A DNA stretch of 49,178 nt from Lachnospiraceae bacterium 3-1 (lineage in GTDB: Bacteria; Bacillota; Clostridia; Lachnospirales; Lachnospiraceae). The number at the start of each line of letters is the position of its first letter. Position 1 is the first letter of the stretch. Both the position numbers and the translations under genes were made by a program. Positions 31,853-39,409 of the stretch are shown piece after piece. The notes under the pieces are model-generated. The model ran no database searches, had not been told where the DNA came from, and saw only the letters and a list, made by a program, of their open reading frames with translations. The stretch covers positions 13,496 through 62,673 of the forward strand of contig KE159576.1 of the NCBI GenBank assembly GCA_000403255.2, read 5' to 3'.

Positions 31853-33120
31853 CAGCTCTCACCCCCAATCCTTGAATAATCGATGGACGGCGTGTTATTG
31901 CGTTTCGTCCTGCAGTTCTCGTTTTTATCCGTAGGCCGTATGGGATAATGTTCCCCCTCATAAAGGATGAAGGCACTGGACATGTCGTCTGGCAGGAAGC
32001 GGATTTCCACTTTTGAAGAAATGAACTGCATGGGAACGTCATAGGACACCTTGTCGATGGAGACGGTGGAGTCCTTGTTCACCTTCCTGGTGATGCGGTT
32101 CAGGAAACATTCCTCCAGCCACTCCCTGGACTTGGGGCTCCGGATGGAGGAGCGTGTCTGCTGGTAGCGTTCCATGGGCGTGGTGCCGATGCCGGAATGG
32201 ACAGATGTATTGTAGGTGCGCATATAGTCCTTAAGCAGCCCGTTGAACTGCGCCAGCGAGGCAACGGAATCCAGGTCCAGTGTATAGAGCCATGTCTCCT
32301 TGAGCGTCCTGAACTGGCGTTCTATCTTGGCCTTGGAAGCACCGTCACGGATCTTTGTGTGTAAAAGTACGGTGCCGATGGAGCCGCAGATGAGGGAGAG
32401 CTGCTCATTCGAGTAGCTGCAGCCATTATCGACATAGAGCTTAGCCGGGATCCCATGGGCTGCCACGGCTTCCTTCAACACCTTCTGGAAGTTGTAGGCG
32501 TTGTCGTTATAGAAGAGCCCGCCGCCCACCAGGAAGCGGGAGTGGTCATCAATGACCATGATGCAGTAGACTCTCCTGCGCTGGCCGTCCTCCGTGATAT
32601 AAGGCAGGTAACAGGTATCGGCCTGCCACATCTTTCCAAAGGCGTCTTCTTCAAATGCTTTCCGGTCCCGCATGCCGGGGTTGCGTGCCGATTTCAGGTC
32701 ATGCCTCTTCACGAAGCGCTGGACGGCGCAGACGCTGACCGTGGCAGGGATGAAGGCTTCTTCCACGAGGTGCCGGTGGATCTGGGTAGAGTTCAGCCGT
32801 GGGAATGTTTCCTTGAGGCGGTAGATCTCTTCGATGGCCGTGTCCGGGAGCACCCGGGTGGAGCCCTTGTCGGAACGTTCCTGTGGCATGAGCGCGTCGA
32901 TGCCGCCGTTCCGGTAGAGGGACACCCATTTGCTGAGGGTCTTGGGGCTGTACTGGAACGCGGAGCCGTCAGGCAGGGTGAGGGGCTTTTCCGTGACTCT
33001 CTGGTAATAGGCGTTCCTGGACGCATCGGGATAAAGGCCATGGATGACCGGGGCTATGAGAGCGAGGCGGAACTGCGCCATGGCGGCTGCGTCCGAAAGT
33101 TTTTTTGGATTGTTGTCCAT
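31852..33120 (-). CDS. DD35E transposase (rve integrase core)
   Basis: A 422-residue transposase. An N-terminal HTH region (FQYSPKTLSKWVSLYRNGGI) is followed by the rve core. The catalytic triad is D168 in MWQADTCYLP, D231 in LYVDNGCSYS and E267 in KAKIERQFRT, with 35 residues between the last two. A C-terminal Mu-transposase-like beta-barrel (NKDSTVSIDKVSYDVPMQFI) follows. AAGGAGG precedes ATG 33120; an upstream in-frame ATG has no ribosome site. Confidence 0.9.
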   Translation of the reverse strand: MDNNPKKLSDAAAMAQFRLALIAPVIHGLYPDASRNAYYQRVTEKPLTLPDGSAFQYSPKTLSKWVSLYRNGGIDALMPQERSDKGSTRVLPDTAIEEIYRLKETFPRLNSTQIHRHLVEEAFIPATVSVCAVQRFVKRHDLKSARNPGMRDRKAFEEDAFGKMWQADTCYLPYITEDGQRRRVYCIMVIDDHSRFLVGGGLFYNDNAYNFQKVLKEAVAAHGIPAKLYVDNGCSYSNEQLSLICGSIGTVLLHTKIRDGASKAKIERQFRTLKETWLYTLDLDSVASLAQFNGLLKDYMRTYNTSVHSGIGTTPMERYQQTRSSIRSPKSREWLEECFLNRITRKVNKDSTVSIDKVSYDVPMQFISSKVEIRFLPDDMSSAFILYEGEHYPIRPTDKNENCRTKRNNTPSIDYSRIGGES

Positions 33121-33210
33121 AGAAATGTCCTCCTTAAGTGGTTTTCCCTCATTATGGGGCAGAAACGGGAGGAAAGCCATGCTCATGGCGTGTGGTTGCA
33201 GGAAAACAGT

Positions 33211-33951
33211 TCATGGGCCGAACACCTGCTGGCAGTAAGGAGCCGGATTTTTATGAGACTGGAGGAAGGACTTTGTAAAACGGCGGACAAAGGCGGAGGC
33301 GAAATCCGAATAGGCCGTCTGGGTGAGAAGGACCTTCAGGAAGGAAAGGCCGGAAGCCTCCATGGAAGAAAGCGCGCCGAGCCACTCCTCCTTCTGCGTC
33401 AGGAAGAGATCCAGCCAGCGGCGCAGCTGGGAAAGGGTGATGGAGAAGCGCTCACAGAGTCTCTCCACGGTAGACAGACGCAGAAAATACTCCGCGAGGA
33501 CGCGGAGGATGAAGAACAGGCCATAGCCGGAGTAAGGGACGATGAAGTCCGGGAGGATGGCATGGGTATGGCCGCAGGTACAGATGAGGCGCATGATACA
33601 GAGGCTGTGGCGGACAGGGACACCACTTATAAAGTCGACCAGGGAACGGCCATAATAGGCATGGATGCGGCAGGAACCCCTGGCCCCACAGCAGGGACAG
33701 GTCTGAAATTCCGGGTGGAATCTCTTCATAAAGGAATCAAAGAGGGCTTTTGATGAACTTTTTATGCGGATTAGCTTGCAAAACAGGGAGTTTTCTCTTA
33801 TCATAGTATATGTCGGTGGTGCCGGAGCCTCACAAGTGGGACATGATCCCGTATACGGCAGGCACACTGGTATGTGAGAGAAAGAACGAACTGTTGGAGG
33901 GGCTGTTCTTTCTCTTTTTTTTGTTCCATAAAAACTATATCGGAATGACAT
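33211..33951 (-). CDS. DUF6431-like zinc-ribbon protein of the transposon
   Basis: Up to 246 residues, first gene of the transposon. It has a zinc ribbon (CPCCGARGSCRIHAYYGR, then CTCGHTHAILPDFIVPYSGY) and a helical C-terminus. This is the DUF6431 pattern seen next to ISL3-like or TniA-like transposases. It may bind transposon ends. The start is unsure: no ribosome site is seen at ATG 33951, and a terminator-like hairpin covers its N-terminal codons; ATG 33805 is an alternative. Confidence 0.65.
   Translation of the reverse strand: MSFRYSFYGTKKRERTAPPTVRSFSHIPVCLPYTGSCPTCEAPAPPTYTMIRENSLFCKLIRIKSSSKALFDSFMKRFHPEFQTCPCCGARGSCRIHAYYGRSLVDFISGVPVRHSLCIMRLICTCGHTHAILPDFIVPYSGYGLFFILRVLAEYFLRLSTVERLCERFSITLSQLRRWLDLFLTQKEEWLGALSSMEASGLSFLKVLLTQTAYSDFASAFVRRFTKSFLQSHKNPAPYCQQVFGP
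33872..33920 (+). terminator. Plus-strand terminator near the transposon right end
   Basis: GAGAAAGAAC pairs with GTTCTTTCTC over a ~17-base loop and is followed by a run of T's on the plus strand. It would stop rightward transcripts from inside the transposon and overlaps the N-terminal codons of the DUF6431-like gene. Confidence 0.6.
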
Positions 33952-34240
33952 GGGATGGTCAAGAGGGAAACGTGCCGCATCCTACAGCACGCTCTTGTAG
34001 ATAGTATTTGACACTTGAGAATTTAATTTGACGTTTTTGTGCGGGAGACAGGAACTTTAGTTTGCTGGGCTACAGATATAGGAAAGATATAACCATCGCT
34101 CAAGGGGGGATTTTCAGAGATATAGAAAAGATATAGAAACCGAAATAAGGATATAGGAATGATATAGGGAACGCCGGATTTGATATAGAAAAGATATAAT
34201 TTCCCCTATAATAAGGCATATATCCTATTTTATTGGGGTT

Positions 34241-34353
34241 TCAGGGGGCCATACCCCTGACCAGAAAGCCGAACCTGCGGGCGGCTTGCATTTTGTGACA
34301 CAAAATGCGTATCTGGCGAAACCTTTGGGAGTGGAAAGGAGGCAAAGGTTTCG
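34241..34353 (+). other. Candidate oriT of ICE-2
   Basis: Between the repeat array and the mobilization genes: TCAGGGG-gccata-CCCCTGA (34241-34260), AACCTGC (34272-34278), GCATTTTG-tgaca-CAAAATGC (34288-34308) and an 11-bp stem CGAAACCTTTG...CAAAGGTTTCG (34317-34353). The order AACCTGC, GCATTTTGT stem, second stem matches the IME region at 9177-9249. There is no ORF. It lies ~1.6 kb upstream of the relaxase gene. Confidence 0.55.
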
Positions 34354-34460
34354 GGGCAGGAGAGGATTTGCGGCAGGCAGGAAAGACAGGTAAGAAAAGG
34401 TGCTTTTTGTAACGGGGGCTGTCATAATGGCGGCTGTGTGTTATGATTTATGCGGGAGAA

Positions 34461-34583
34461 AGGTTGAAAGAAATTCGTCTTTCAACCTCCAAGTTTGCGC
34501 TGTGGGCATCGCAAACATTGGTACATTAGCTACTCGCAAAGGAGGCTCGCAGCATGAGTACAAAAACGGAGGGGAGGCGATAA
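34461..34583 (+). promoter_or_regulatory. Attenuator-like leader with a 9-residue peptide
   Basis: A stem AGGTTGAAAG/CTTTCAACCT (34461-34488) and GTTTGCG/CGCAAAC (34493-34516) precede AAAGGAGG and the ORF MSTKTEGRR (34554-34583). GTTTGCG can also pair with CGCAAA at 34535-34540, next to that ribosome site. The next gene starts 2 nt after the peptide stop. This looks like a translational attenuator. Confidence 0.45.
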
Positions 34584-34585
34584 GG

Positions 34586-34996
34586 ATGGCTGTCAGGGCA
34601 TACAATGATGAACTGAGGGATTTACTGGCCGGTGTGGAATGTGTACTGGCATATGACACGGCAGCGGATTATCTGGGGCTGACGAATGGCGGTTACCGGG
34701 AGGCGGCACAGATATTTGTCAGGGAGAGACAGGATATTGAGGGGACAGAACAGTTTATCGTGCCATCGCTGGAGGATATTGAATCCGCAGAATGTAACGG
34801 GCTGGTATGCACCACGGTAAACAGGACCATTACAGACCTTCTGAAACGGGATGGTGACGGGCAGATTATTACGGAGAGCCTGGCAAATTATTATGAGGAA
34901 CATCATGGGAGTTTTGATGGGCTTGAGATACCGGTACACCTGCGGCAGAGATTTGAGAAGTACAGGGCATGGGCGCTGGAATATTACAGGGAATAG
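34586..34996 (+). CDS. Hypothetical protein, possibly AbiEi-antitoxin-like
   Basis: A 136-residue protein (MAVRAYNDELRDLLAGVECV, later CTTVNRTITDLLKRDGDGQI and LANYYEEHHGSFDGLEIPVH). The TTVNRTITDLL...SLANYYEEH part resembles the effector half of AbiEi-type antitoxins, but no AbiEii partner is adjacent. ATG 34586 follows GGAGGGGAGG; the frame extends upstream through hairpins and is not used. It lies upstream of the mobilization genes and may regulate them. Confidence 0.5.
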   Translation: MAVRAYNDELRDLLAGVECVLAYDTAADYLGLTNGGYREAAQIFVRERQDIEGTEQFIVPSLEDIESAECNGLVCTTVNRTITDLLKRDGDGQIITESLANYYEEHHGSFDGLEIPVHLRQRFEKYRAWALEYYRE

Positions 34997-35075
34997 AAAA
35001 TAATGTTGTTATGGCATCAGGCTGATTGAATTGTCTGGTGCTTTTTATATGGAAAGAAACAGGAGGTGCAAAGGC

Positions 35076-35657
35076 ATGGGAATGGATGTGTTGGAAGTAA
35101 ATACGCCGGGGGAGCTGGTGCTGTGGCTCCATCTGGTACAATCGAAAGTCAGCATGGGGCAGAATGGCGCAGAAATCATTTTGGATTATATGGCAGAGCA
35201 TGGCATGACGCTGGCGGTCCGCAATCAGGAACTGTCGGTGCTGGATGCCGGGGAGGAATCCCCGGAGTATAAACCGTATTCCATAGATGATGCCATACAC
35301 GATGTCTGTGAGTGGAACCTGGAGCTGATTCAGGATATGGAGGACGGCATGGAAAATCCGGCAGACCAGAAGGAATATAACCGGTTCAGTGACGCACTTG
35401 ATATTCTGAAGAAACAGGAGAAAGTGCTGGATGGATTGTATCAACAGACAAAGTATGAGCAGATGGCACAGGAGTGTGCATTGGAAGTGATCAGGGCAGC
35501 ACTCGGCAGCGTGCCGGAGGAAGTGCAGGCGAGGCTGGAATCATACCGGAAAGGGGAAAATGGGCAGCCGGAAGAAGAAAGCCGGCAGGAGGAAAGTCTG
35601 GAAGTCCAGACAGAAAAGCAGGAAGTCCTGCAGCGTGGGCAGGAAAGGGGGAGGTAG
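35076..35657 (+). CDS. Hypothetical protein upstream of MobC
   Basis: A 193-residue acidic protein. MGMDVLEVNTPGELVLWLHL starts a helical domain; the C-terminal ~50 residues are Glu/Gln-rich and probably disordered. AGGAGG lies nine bases before ATG 35076. It ends directly at the mobC start (0-nt gap), so co-expression with the relaxosome is expected. No family is recognised. Confidence 0.6.
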   Translation: MGMDVLEVNTPGELVLWLHLVQSKVSMGQNGAEIILDYMAEHGMTLAVRNQELSVLDAGEESPEYKPYSIDDAIHDVCEWNLELIQDMEDGMENPADQKEYNRFSDALDILKKQEKVLDGLYQQTKYEQMAQECALEVIRAALGSVPEEVQARLESYRKGENGQPEEESRQEESLEVQTEKQEVLQRGQERGR

Positions 35658-35981
35658 ATGGCAAAGGAGGTTGTAAAGCATTTCCGTCTGACCGCCCATG
35701 ACGCAGGGATTTTTTCGGAGAAGGCGAGAGAGGCCGGAATGAAAGAATCCGATTATTTCCGGCTGCTGATAACACAGGAGCCCAACGACTACCCGGAAGT
35801 GAGGCAGGGGTTAAAAGCCCTTATCAATGAAGTGAACCGGATCGGCGTCAACATCAATGAAATCGTCCATAACAATAATTCGGGGCTGTACCGGGAATCG
35901 GACAAAATCCGTCTGGTTGCCTATATGCGGAAACTGAATGAGGGGATGGAAAGGATGGTGGCTGCTCTTGGCTATCACTAA
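35658..35981 (+). CDS. mobC: MobC-family relaxosome protein
   Basis: A 107-residue protein. The N-terminus (KHFRLTAHDAGIFSEKAREA) is ribbon-helix-helix-like; LINEVNRIGVNINEIVHNNN is the MobC signature. It binds near oriT and helps load the relaxase. GGGAGG precedes the ATG. Its end overlaps the relaxase start by 14 nt. Confidence 0.85.
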   Translation: MAKEVVKHFRLTAHDAGIFSEKAREAGMKESDYFRLLITQEPNDYPEVRQGLKALINEVNRIGVNINEIVHNNNSGLYRESDKIRLVAYMRKLNEGMERMVAALGYH

Positions 35982-37395
35982 AATCCTGACCATAGGTGAC
36001 AGTGGCGTGAAGTTTTCGGGGAAACATCTGGAGCAGGCGGTTTCCTATATCCTTGACCGGGAGAAAACGCAGGGAGGCAGGCTGGTAACAGGAATTAACT
36101 GCCAGCCGGGGAAAGCCTATGAACAGATGGCGGCGACAAAACGAAAGTATGGAAAGACGGATAAACGGCAGGGCTACCACCTTATCATTTCCTTTGAGGC
36201 GGGGGAGGCCAGCCCGGACACCGCTTTTGAGATTATATGGAAATTTGTGGAGGAATATCTGGGGCAGGAGTATGAGGCTGTCCTTGCTGTCCATGACAAT
36301 ACCGCCCACGTCCACGGGCATATCATATTTAACAGTGTGAATTACCATAACGGCAGGAAATACCGTTATGAAAAAGGCGACTGGGCGAAAAAGATACAGC
36401 CCATCACGAACCGTCTCTGTGAGGAATACGGGCTTTCCACCATAGAGATAGAGGAACACGGCAGGAAACGGAATGAGCTCCGGGACGGGAAATTCATCTG
36501 GCGGGAAATGATACAGCGGGATGTGGAGGCCTGCATCATGCAGGCGGAATCCTTTGAGGAGTTTCTGGACCTTATGGTGGAAAAGGAGTATGACATCAAG
36601 CAGAATAAATATCTGGCGGTAAAGCCTAAAGGGATGCAGCGGTTCTGCCGGTGCAAATCTCTGGGGGAGGATTATACGGAGGAAAGGATACGGGAGAGAA
36701 TCCGGATGGAAAGTCTGGAAACCTATGCCAAAAGGAACCGTGAACAAAATCCCCACACCATAGAACCGCCGGGGGATGAGTTCTTACGCAGGACAAAACT
36801 GACCGGCATACAGAAAACCTATTATACGAAAATCTGCCGCCTGCGCCATCTGGAACGGCTGCCTTACAGCAAGGCATGGGAATACCGGGAGGAAATCCGT
36901 AAAATGCAGGAGGTCCATGAGAAATACCTGTTCCTTGTAAAGAATGGAATCCATTCCCTTACGGAACTGGCAGCAGCCAGGGATAACCTGAAGGAAAAAG
37001 CGGCGGAATGTGGAAAGGAGAGGCGGGAACTGTATCGGGAGAAAAGGCAGATGGCGCCGTTGTTTTCCGTGGCAGATAAAATGCTGGAATTAGCCCCGGC
37101 AGAAAAAAGTTATCAGGCAGGGGATAAATTTTTTGAGAAGGAACACCTGCGGTACCAGGCATTGGAGGGACAGTTACGGAGTGAGGGGTATTCACTGGAA
37201 GAAATAGAAATGCTCCGCAAAAAATATAAGGATAAAGGCAGCGGTATTTATGAGAGGCAGCGGGAAATCAGGAAAAGGCTGAAAATGGCCGGAGAAATGA
37301 TAGCTGAATTTACGGAAAGCCTGGAACGGGCAAGGGACAGGCAGGAAGAAAAAACAGAACAGGAAATGAGCAGGAACAGCCGGAGTCAGAAATGA
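35968..37395 (+). CDS. MobA/VirD2-type relaxase of ICE-2
   Basis: A 475-residue relaxase starting at a TTG (MAITKILTIG), the usual start of this family. The likely nicking Tyr is Y27 in AVSYILDREKT; the metal site is HVHGH (residues 114-118) in NTAHVHGHIIFNSVN, with H71 upstream. The C-terminal half is charged and helical. It nicks ICE-2 oriT and leads the strand to the coupling protein at 40525. It is unlike the MobV enzyme of the IME, so the window holds two relaxase classes. Confidence 0.88.
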   Translation: MAITKILTIGDSGVKFSGKHLEQAVSYILDREKTQGGRLVTGINCQPGKAYEQMAATKRKYGKTDKRQGYHLIISFEAGEASPDTAFEIIWKFVEEYLGQEYEAVLAVHDNTAHVHGHIIFNSVNYHNGRKYRYEKGDWAKKIQPITNRLCEEYGLSTIEIEEHGRKRNELRDGKFIWREMIQRDVEACIMQAESFEEFLDLMVEKEYDIKQNKYLAVKPKGMQRFCRCKSLGEDYTEERIRERIRMESLETYAKRNREQNPHTIEPPGDEFLRRTKLTGIQKTYYTKICRLRHLERLPYSKAWEYREEIRKMQEVHEKYLFLVKNGIHSLTELAAARDNLKEKAAECGKERRELYREKRQMAPLFSVADKMLELAPAEKSYQAGDKFFEKEHLRYQALEGQLRSEGYSLEEIEMLRKKYKDKGSGIYERQREIRKRLKMAGEMIAEFTESLERARDRQEEKTEQEMSRNSRSQK

Positions 37396-37653
37396 CTTGT
37401 TGCGGGCTGTTATTTTATTGTAAAAGTAAAGCCGAATGTATGGGGAAATCTATGCCTGCATAAGGGTTTTCCCATACATTTGGCGCGCCACCATAATGAT
37501 GCAATAACATAAATAAGCATATTGCTTATTTATGTTGGCGATTAGCCCGGATTGCGAATGTAGGTGGCGATTGCAAGAGTGCGGAGCACGGAGCAATCGA
37601 CTTTTATGTATGAAGAAATGGGAACGGAGAATATATGAATGGAGGGAATGCAG
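37396..37653. promoter_or_regulatory. Non-coding interval with three strong inverted repeats
   Basis: 18-bp arms at 37431-37448 and 37467-37484 match at 16 positions (GCCnAATGTATGGGnAAA). A perfect 13-bp stem AACATAAATAAGC/GCTTATTTATGTT lies at 37506-37536. A nested stem CGATTGC(GTGC-gga-GCAC)GCAATCG lies at 37568-37599. The first is not followed by T's. The last lies in the leader of the gene at 37654. No ORF is seen. Confidence 0.55.
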
Positions 37654-38022
37654 ATGGCAGAAATCACTTTTTATGCGGCGGAGTGTATGGAGTTTCCGGA
37701 ACAGATGGGGGAACTGCATGAAAACCTGACGCTGCCAGAGGCAGTGGATGTATATATGTGGATTTGCAGGAGGAACCGGTCCTATGGGCCGGGGATTGGC
37801 TTTGTGCTGCAGGATGGAAACATCCCGGATTATTCCGGCACCAAATGGCCGTTATATCAGGGCCGGGGGATTGCACAGGATATGATCGACTTAATTCCCG
37901 CATATCGGGACCACCCTCTGGTAAAACAGGCGGTGGAAGATATGAAGCCCCATCTGGAAAAGCTGGAGGGGGAAAGAAAGGAAGAGCGCGGCATGGAACG
38001 TTCCGGAGGATTAGGGAGATGA
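37654..38022 (+). CDS. Conserved hypothetical conjugation-operon protein
   Basis: A 122-residue protein (MAEITFYAAECMEFPEQMGE, then LPEAVDVYMWICRRNRSYGP). The middle has GIGFVLQDGNIPDYSGTKWP and a helical end. It resembles short accessory-domain proteins of Firmicutes elements (the YodL/LPD group), but I cannot name it. GGAGG lies eight bases before ATG 37654. It overlaps the next small ORF as GATGA. Confidence 0.55.
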   Translation: MAEITFYAAECMEFPEQMGELHENLTLPEAVDVYMWICRRNRSYGPGIGFVLQDGNIPDYSGTKWPLYQGRGIAQDMIDLIPAYRDHPLVKQAVEDMKPHLEKLEGERKEERGMERSGGLGR

Positions 38023-38132
38023 CGGCTTTTGCTGAAATGATAAAGAATCCGGCAGGACAGCCACACCAGAGGCAGACAAGAAGATTACCCGTGTGGACGG
38101 GAAGGTTTTATAAAAAACCTGAAAATAAATAA
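38019..38132 (+). CDS. Small 37-residue basic protein
   Basis: MTAFAEMIKNPAGQPHQRQT, then RRLPVWTGRFYKKPENK. The ATG overlaps the previous stop, with GGAGG in reach. Coupling to its neighbours suggests a real small gene. No family is recognised. Confidence 0.45.
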   Translation: MTAFAEMIKNPAGQPHQRQTRRLPVWTGRFYKKPENK

Positions 38133-38167
38133 CAGTGTATATGAAAAACAGGAAAGTGAGGCAGGAT

Positions 38168-39376
38168 ATGGAGACAAGGAAACCGGAAAATGCACAGATT
38201 GCAGTTGCCGTAAGGGATTTTACCCAAAAGGGATGCAGGGATGACGTGCTGCGGATTGCAAAAGAAGATTTGGGGCTTGGCTATCCAAAAGAGCTGGTTG
38301 CCCTTTATGCGGAATCGGGATGGCAGGTGGACCGATGTAAGAAATTTTCTTCCATTATGCGGGCGGACAGTGACAGGGAGCTGCTGCAGATGCTGGCGGA
38401 TGGCGGGTTCAACCCATACCAGATGCAGCTGCTGGCAAATTATTATGGGAAAGGCGTGCCTGTGGCGCAGCTGCGGGATGTGGGTGCAAAGAACCTGACC
38501 GCCTACGACATGGAGCAGGCATTAAAACGGGTATATCAGGCAAACCGGGAGGCAGAAACAAAACACGCAGAGGAACCCCCGGAGGATAAAGGTTTGCGGG
38601 AAAAGGTTACGTTTTTGACGGAAGAACTACGGCAGCGGGAAAAGGAGCTGGGGGAGCAGCAGGACGCTAACAATAAACAGGCATCGGAAAGTGCGGAATT
38701 ACGCATAAAAGCGGAAAAACTGGAAAAGCGGGTGGGGGAACTGGAACGGGAGAAATCCGGCTATGACAGTGAAAAGCGTTCCATCCTGGAGGAACGGGAC
38801 CGTTTCTATAGGCAGAACCAGACGCTTATGAAAGAAAAGGAACAGTTGATTGCCGACATTGAGGAAGTCCAGAAAGAAAAGGACGGGATGGAGCAGAGGT
38901 TAAAAGAGATGGAAAGTAAGGCTTTGGCAGAGACAGCGGAAACACAGGCGGCAGGAATACAAACGGCGGAACAGCAGCCCGCAATATCTGGAGGACAGGG
39001 AATAACCGCAAACCGGCAGGAGACAGGAACCTCAGATAACAATCCTGAGAATTATGCCGGGAACGACTATCTTGCTGCCATAAGGGGCAGGAATGGGGAA
39101 CGGCACCTTGTCCCGGTGGAGAGGACGGTACGCAGAAAGCCGGACGGGCTGAAAGCCTTTGCGGAAAAATTACTTGGCAGGAGCAGGCAGGATTCCGGGC
39201 TGATAAAGCAGCTTACCGGGAAAGGCTTAAACCCTGCACAGATGGAGCAGATCAGGATGGCGATACAGGCAGGGCTTACGGAAAAGGAAGTGAATGACCT
39301 GATTGACAGCGGTTTCAGTGCGGAGGAAATGGCGCAGGCGGTGGAGATCGTGGTTGCGGAAAAGGCATACCAGTAG
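38168..39376 (+). CDS. Coiled-coil protein with duplicated helical end domains
   Basis: A 402-residue protein. An N-terminal helical part (FNPYQMQLLANYYGKGVPVA, residues ~80-100) and a C-terminal part (LNPAQMEQIRMAIQAGLTEK, ~355-375) share a G(F/L)NPxQM repeat; between them is a coiled coil (~145-260) and a Ser/Thr/Gln-rich linker. Start ATG 38168 has GAGGCAGG before it. It lies 34 nt upstream of pcfB-like, within the transfer operon. It may be a relaxosome or coupling adaptor; no enzyme motif is seen. Confidence 0.65.
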   Translation: METRKPENAQIAVAVRDFTQKGCRDDVLRIAKEDLGLGYPKELVALYAESGWQVDRCKKFSSIMRADSDRELLQMLADGGFNPYQMQLLANYYGKGVPVAQLRDVGAKNLTAYDMEQALKRVYQANREAETKHAEEPPEDKGLREKVTFLTEELRQREKELGEQQDANNKQASESAELRIKAEKLEKRVGELEREKSGYDSEKRSILEERDRFYRQNQTLMKEKEQLIADIEEVQKEKDGMEQRLKEMESKALAETAETQAAGIQTAEQQPAISGGQGITANRQETGTSDNNPENYAGNDYLAAIRGRNGERHLVPVERTVRRKPDGLKAFAEKLLGRSRQDSGLIKQLTGKGLNPAQMEQIRMAIQAGLTEKEVNDLIDSGFSAEEMAQAVEIVVAEKAYQ

Positions 39377-39409
39377 CACAAATTTTTTAATATGACGAGG
39401 AGGTAAAAA

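Larger units (their letters stand above)
30520..34074 (-). mobile_element. 3.56-kb transposon with DD35E transposase and AAA ATPase
   Basis: The left end starts TGTCGGACGG and the right end is ...GGGCTACA (TGTAGCCC when read inward), so both ends start TGT with weak further similarity. A 7-bp GATATAG flanks both sides as a target duplication. Genes, all leftward: DUF6431-like, DDE transposase, AAA ATPase and DUF6618-like. The 496 bases after the left end recur at 48683-49178. The two-gene core resembles IS21/TniA-TniB systems. Confidence 0.85.
30450..34199. repeat. Six-unit GATATAG array, split by a transposon
   Basis: The unit GATATAGRAAWGATATAR is a pair of GATATA(G) words 11 bp apart. Units start at 30450, 30482, 30513/34075 (split by the transposon), 34119, 34150 and 34182. 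With the insertion removed, spacing is 32, 31, 44, 31 and 32 bp. Phased repeats of this kind mark origins (iterons), centromeres or operators. The ParR-like protein at 21955 and the Toprim gene next to the array make the first two likely. Confidence 0.75.

Noticed and set aside
31295..33753. Plus-strand ORFs across the transposon genes
   Set aside because: They are antisense frames of well-supported DDE, AAA and zinc-ribbon genes and show no family motif.
30450..34199. CRISPR array
   Set aside because: Units are short paired words with 13-26-bp spacers, there are no cas genes, and the period is far below a CRISPR repeat-spacer unit.
37483..37490. GGCGCGCC palindrome as a functional site
   Set aside because: An isolated 8-bp palindrome next to a hairpin; no repeat or partner supports a role.
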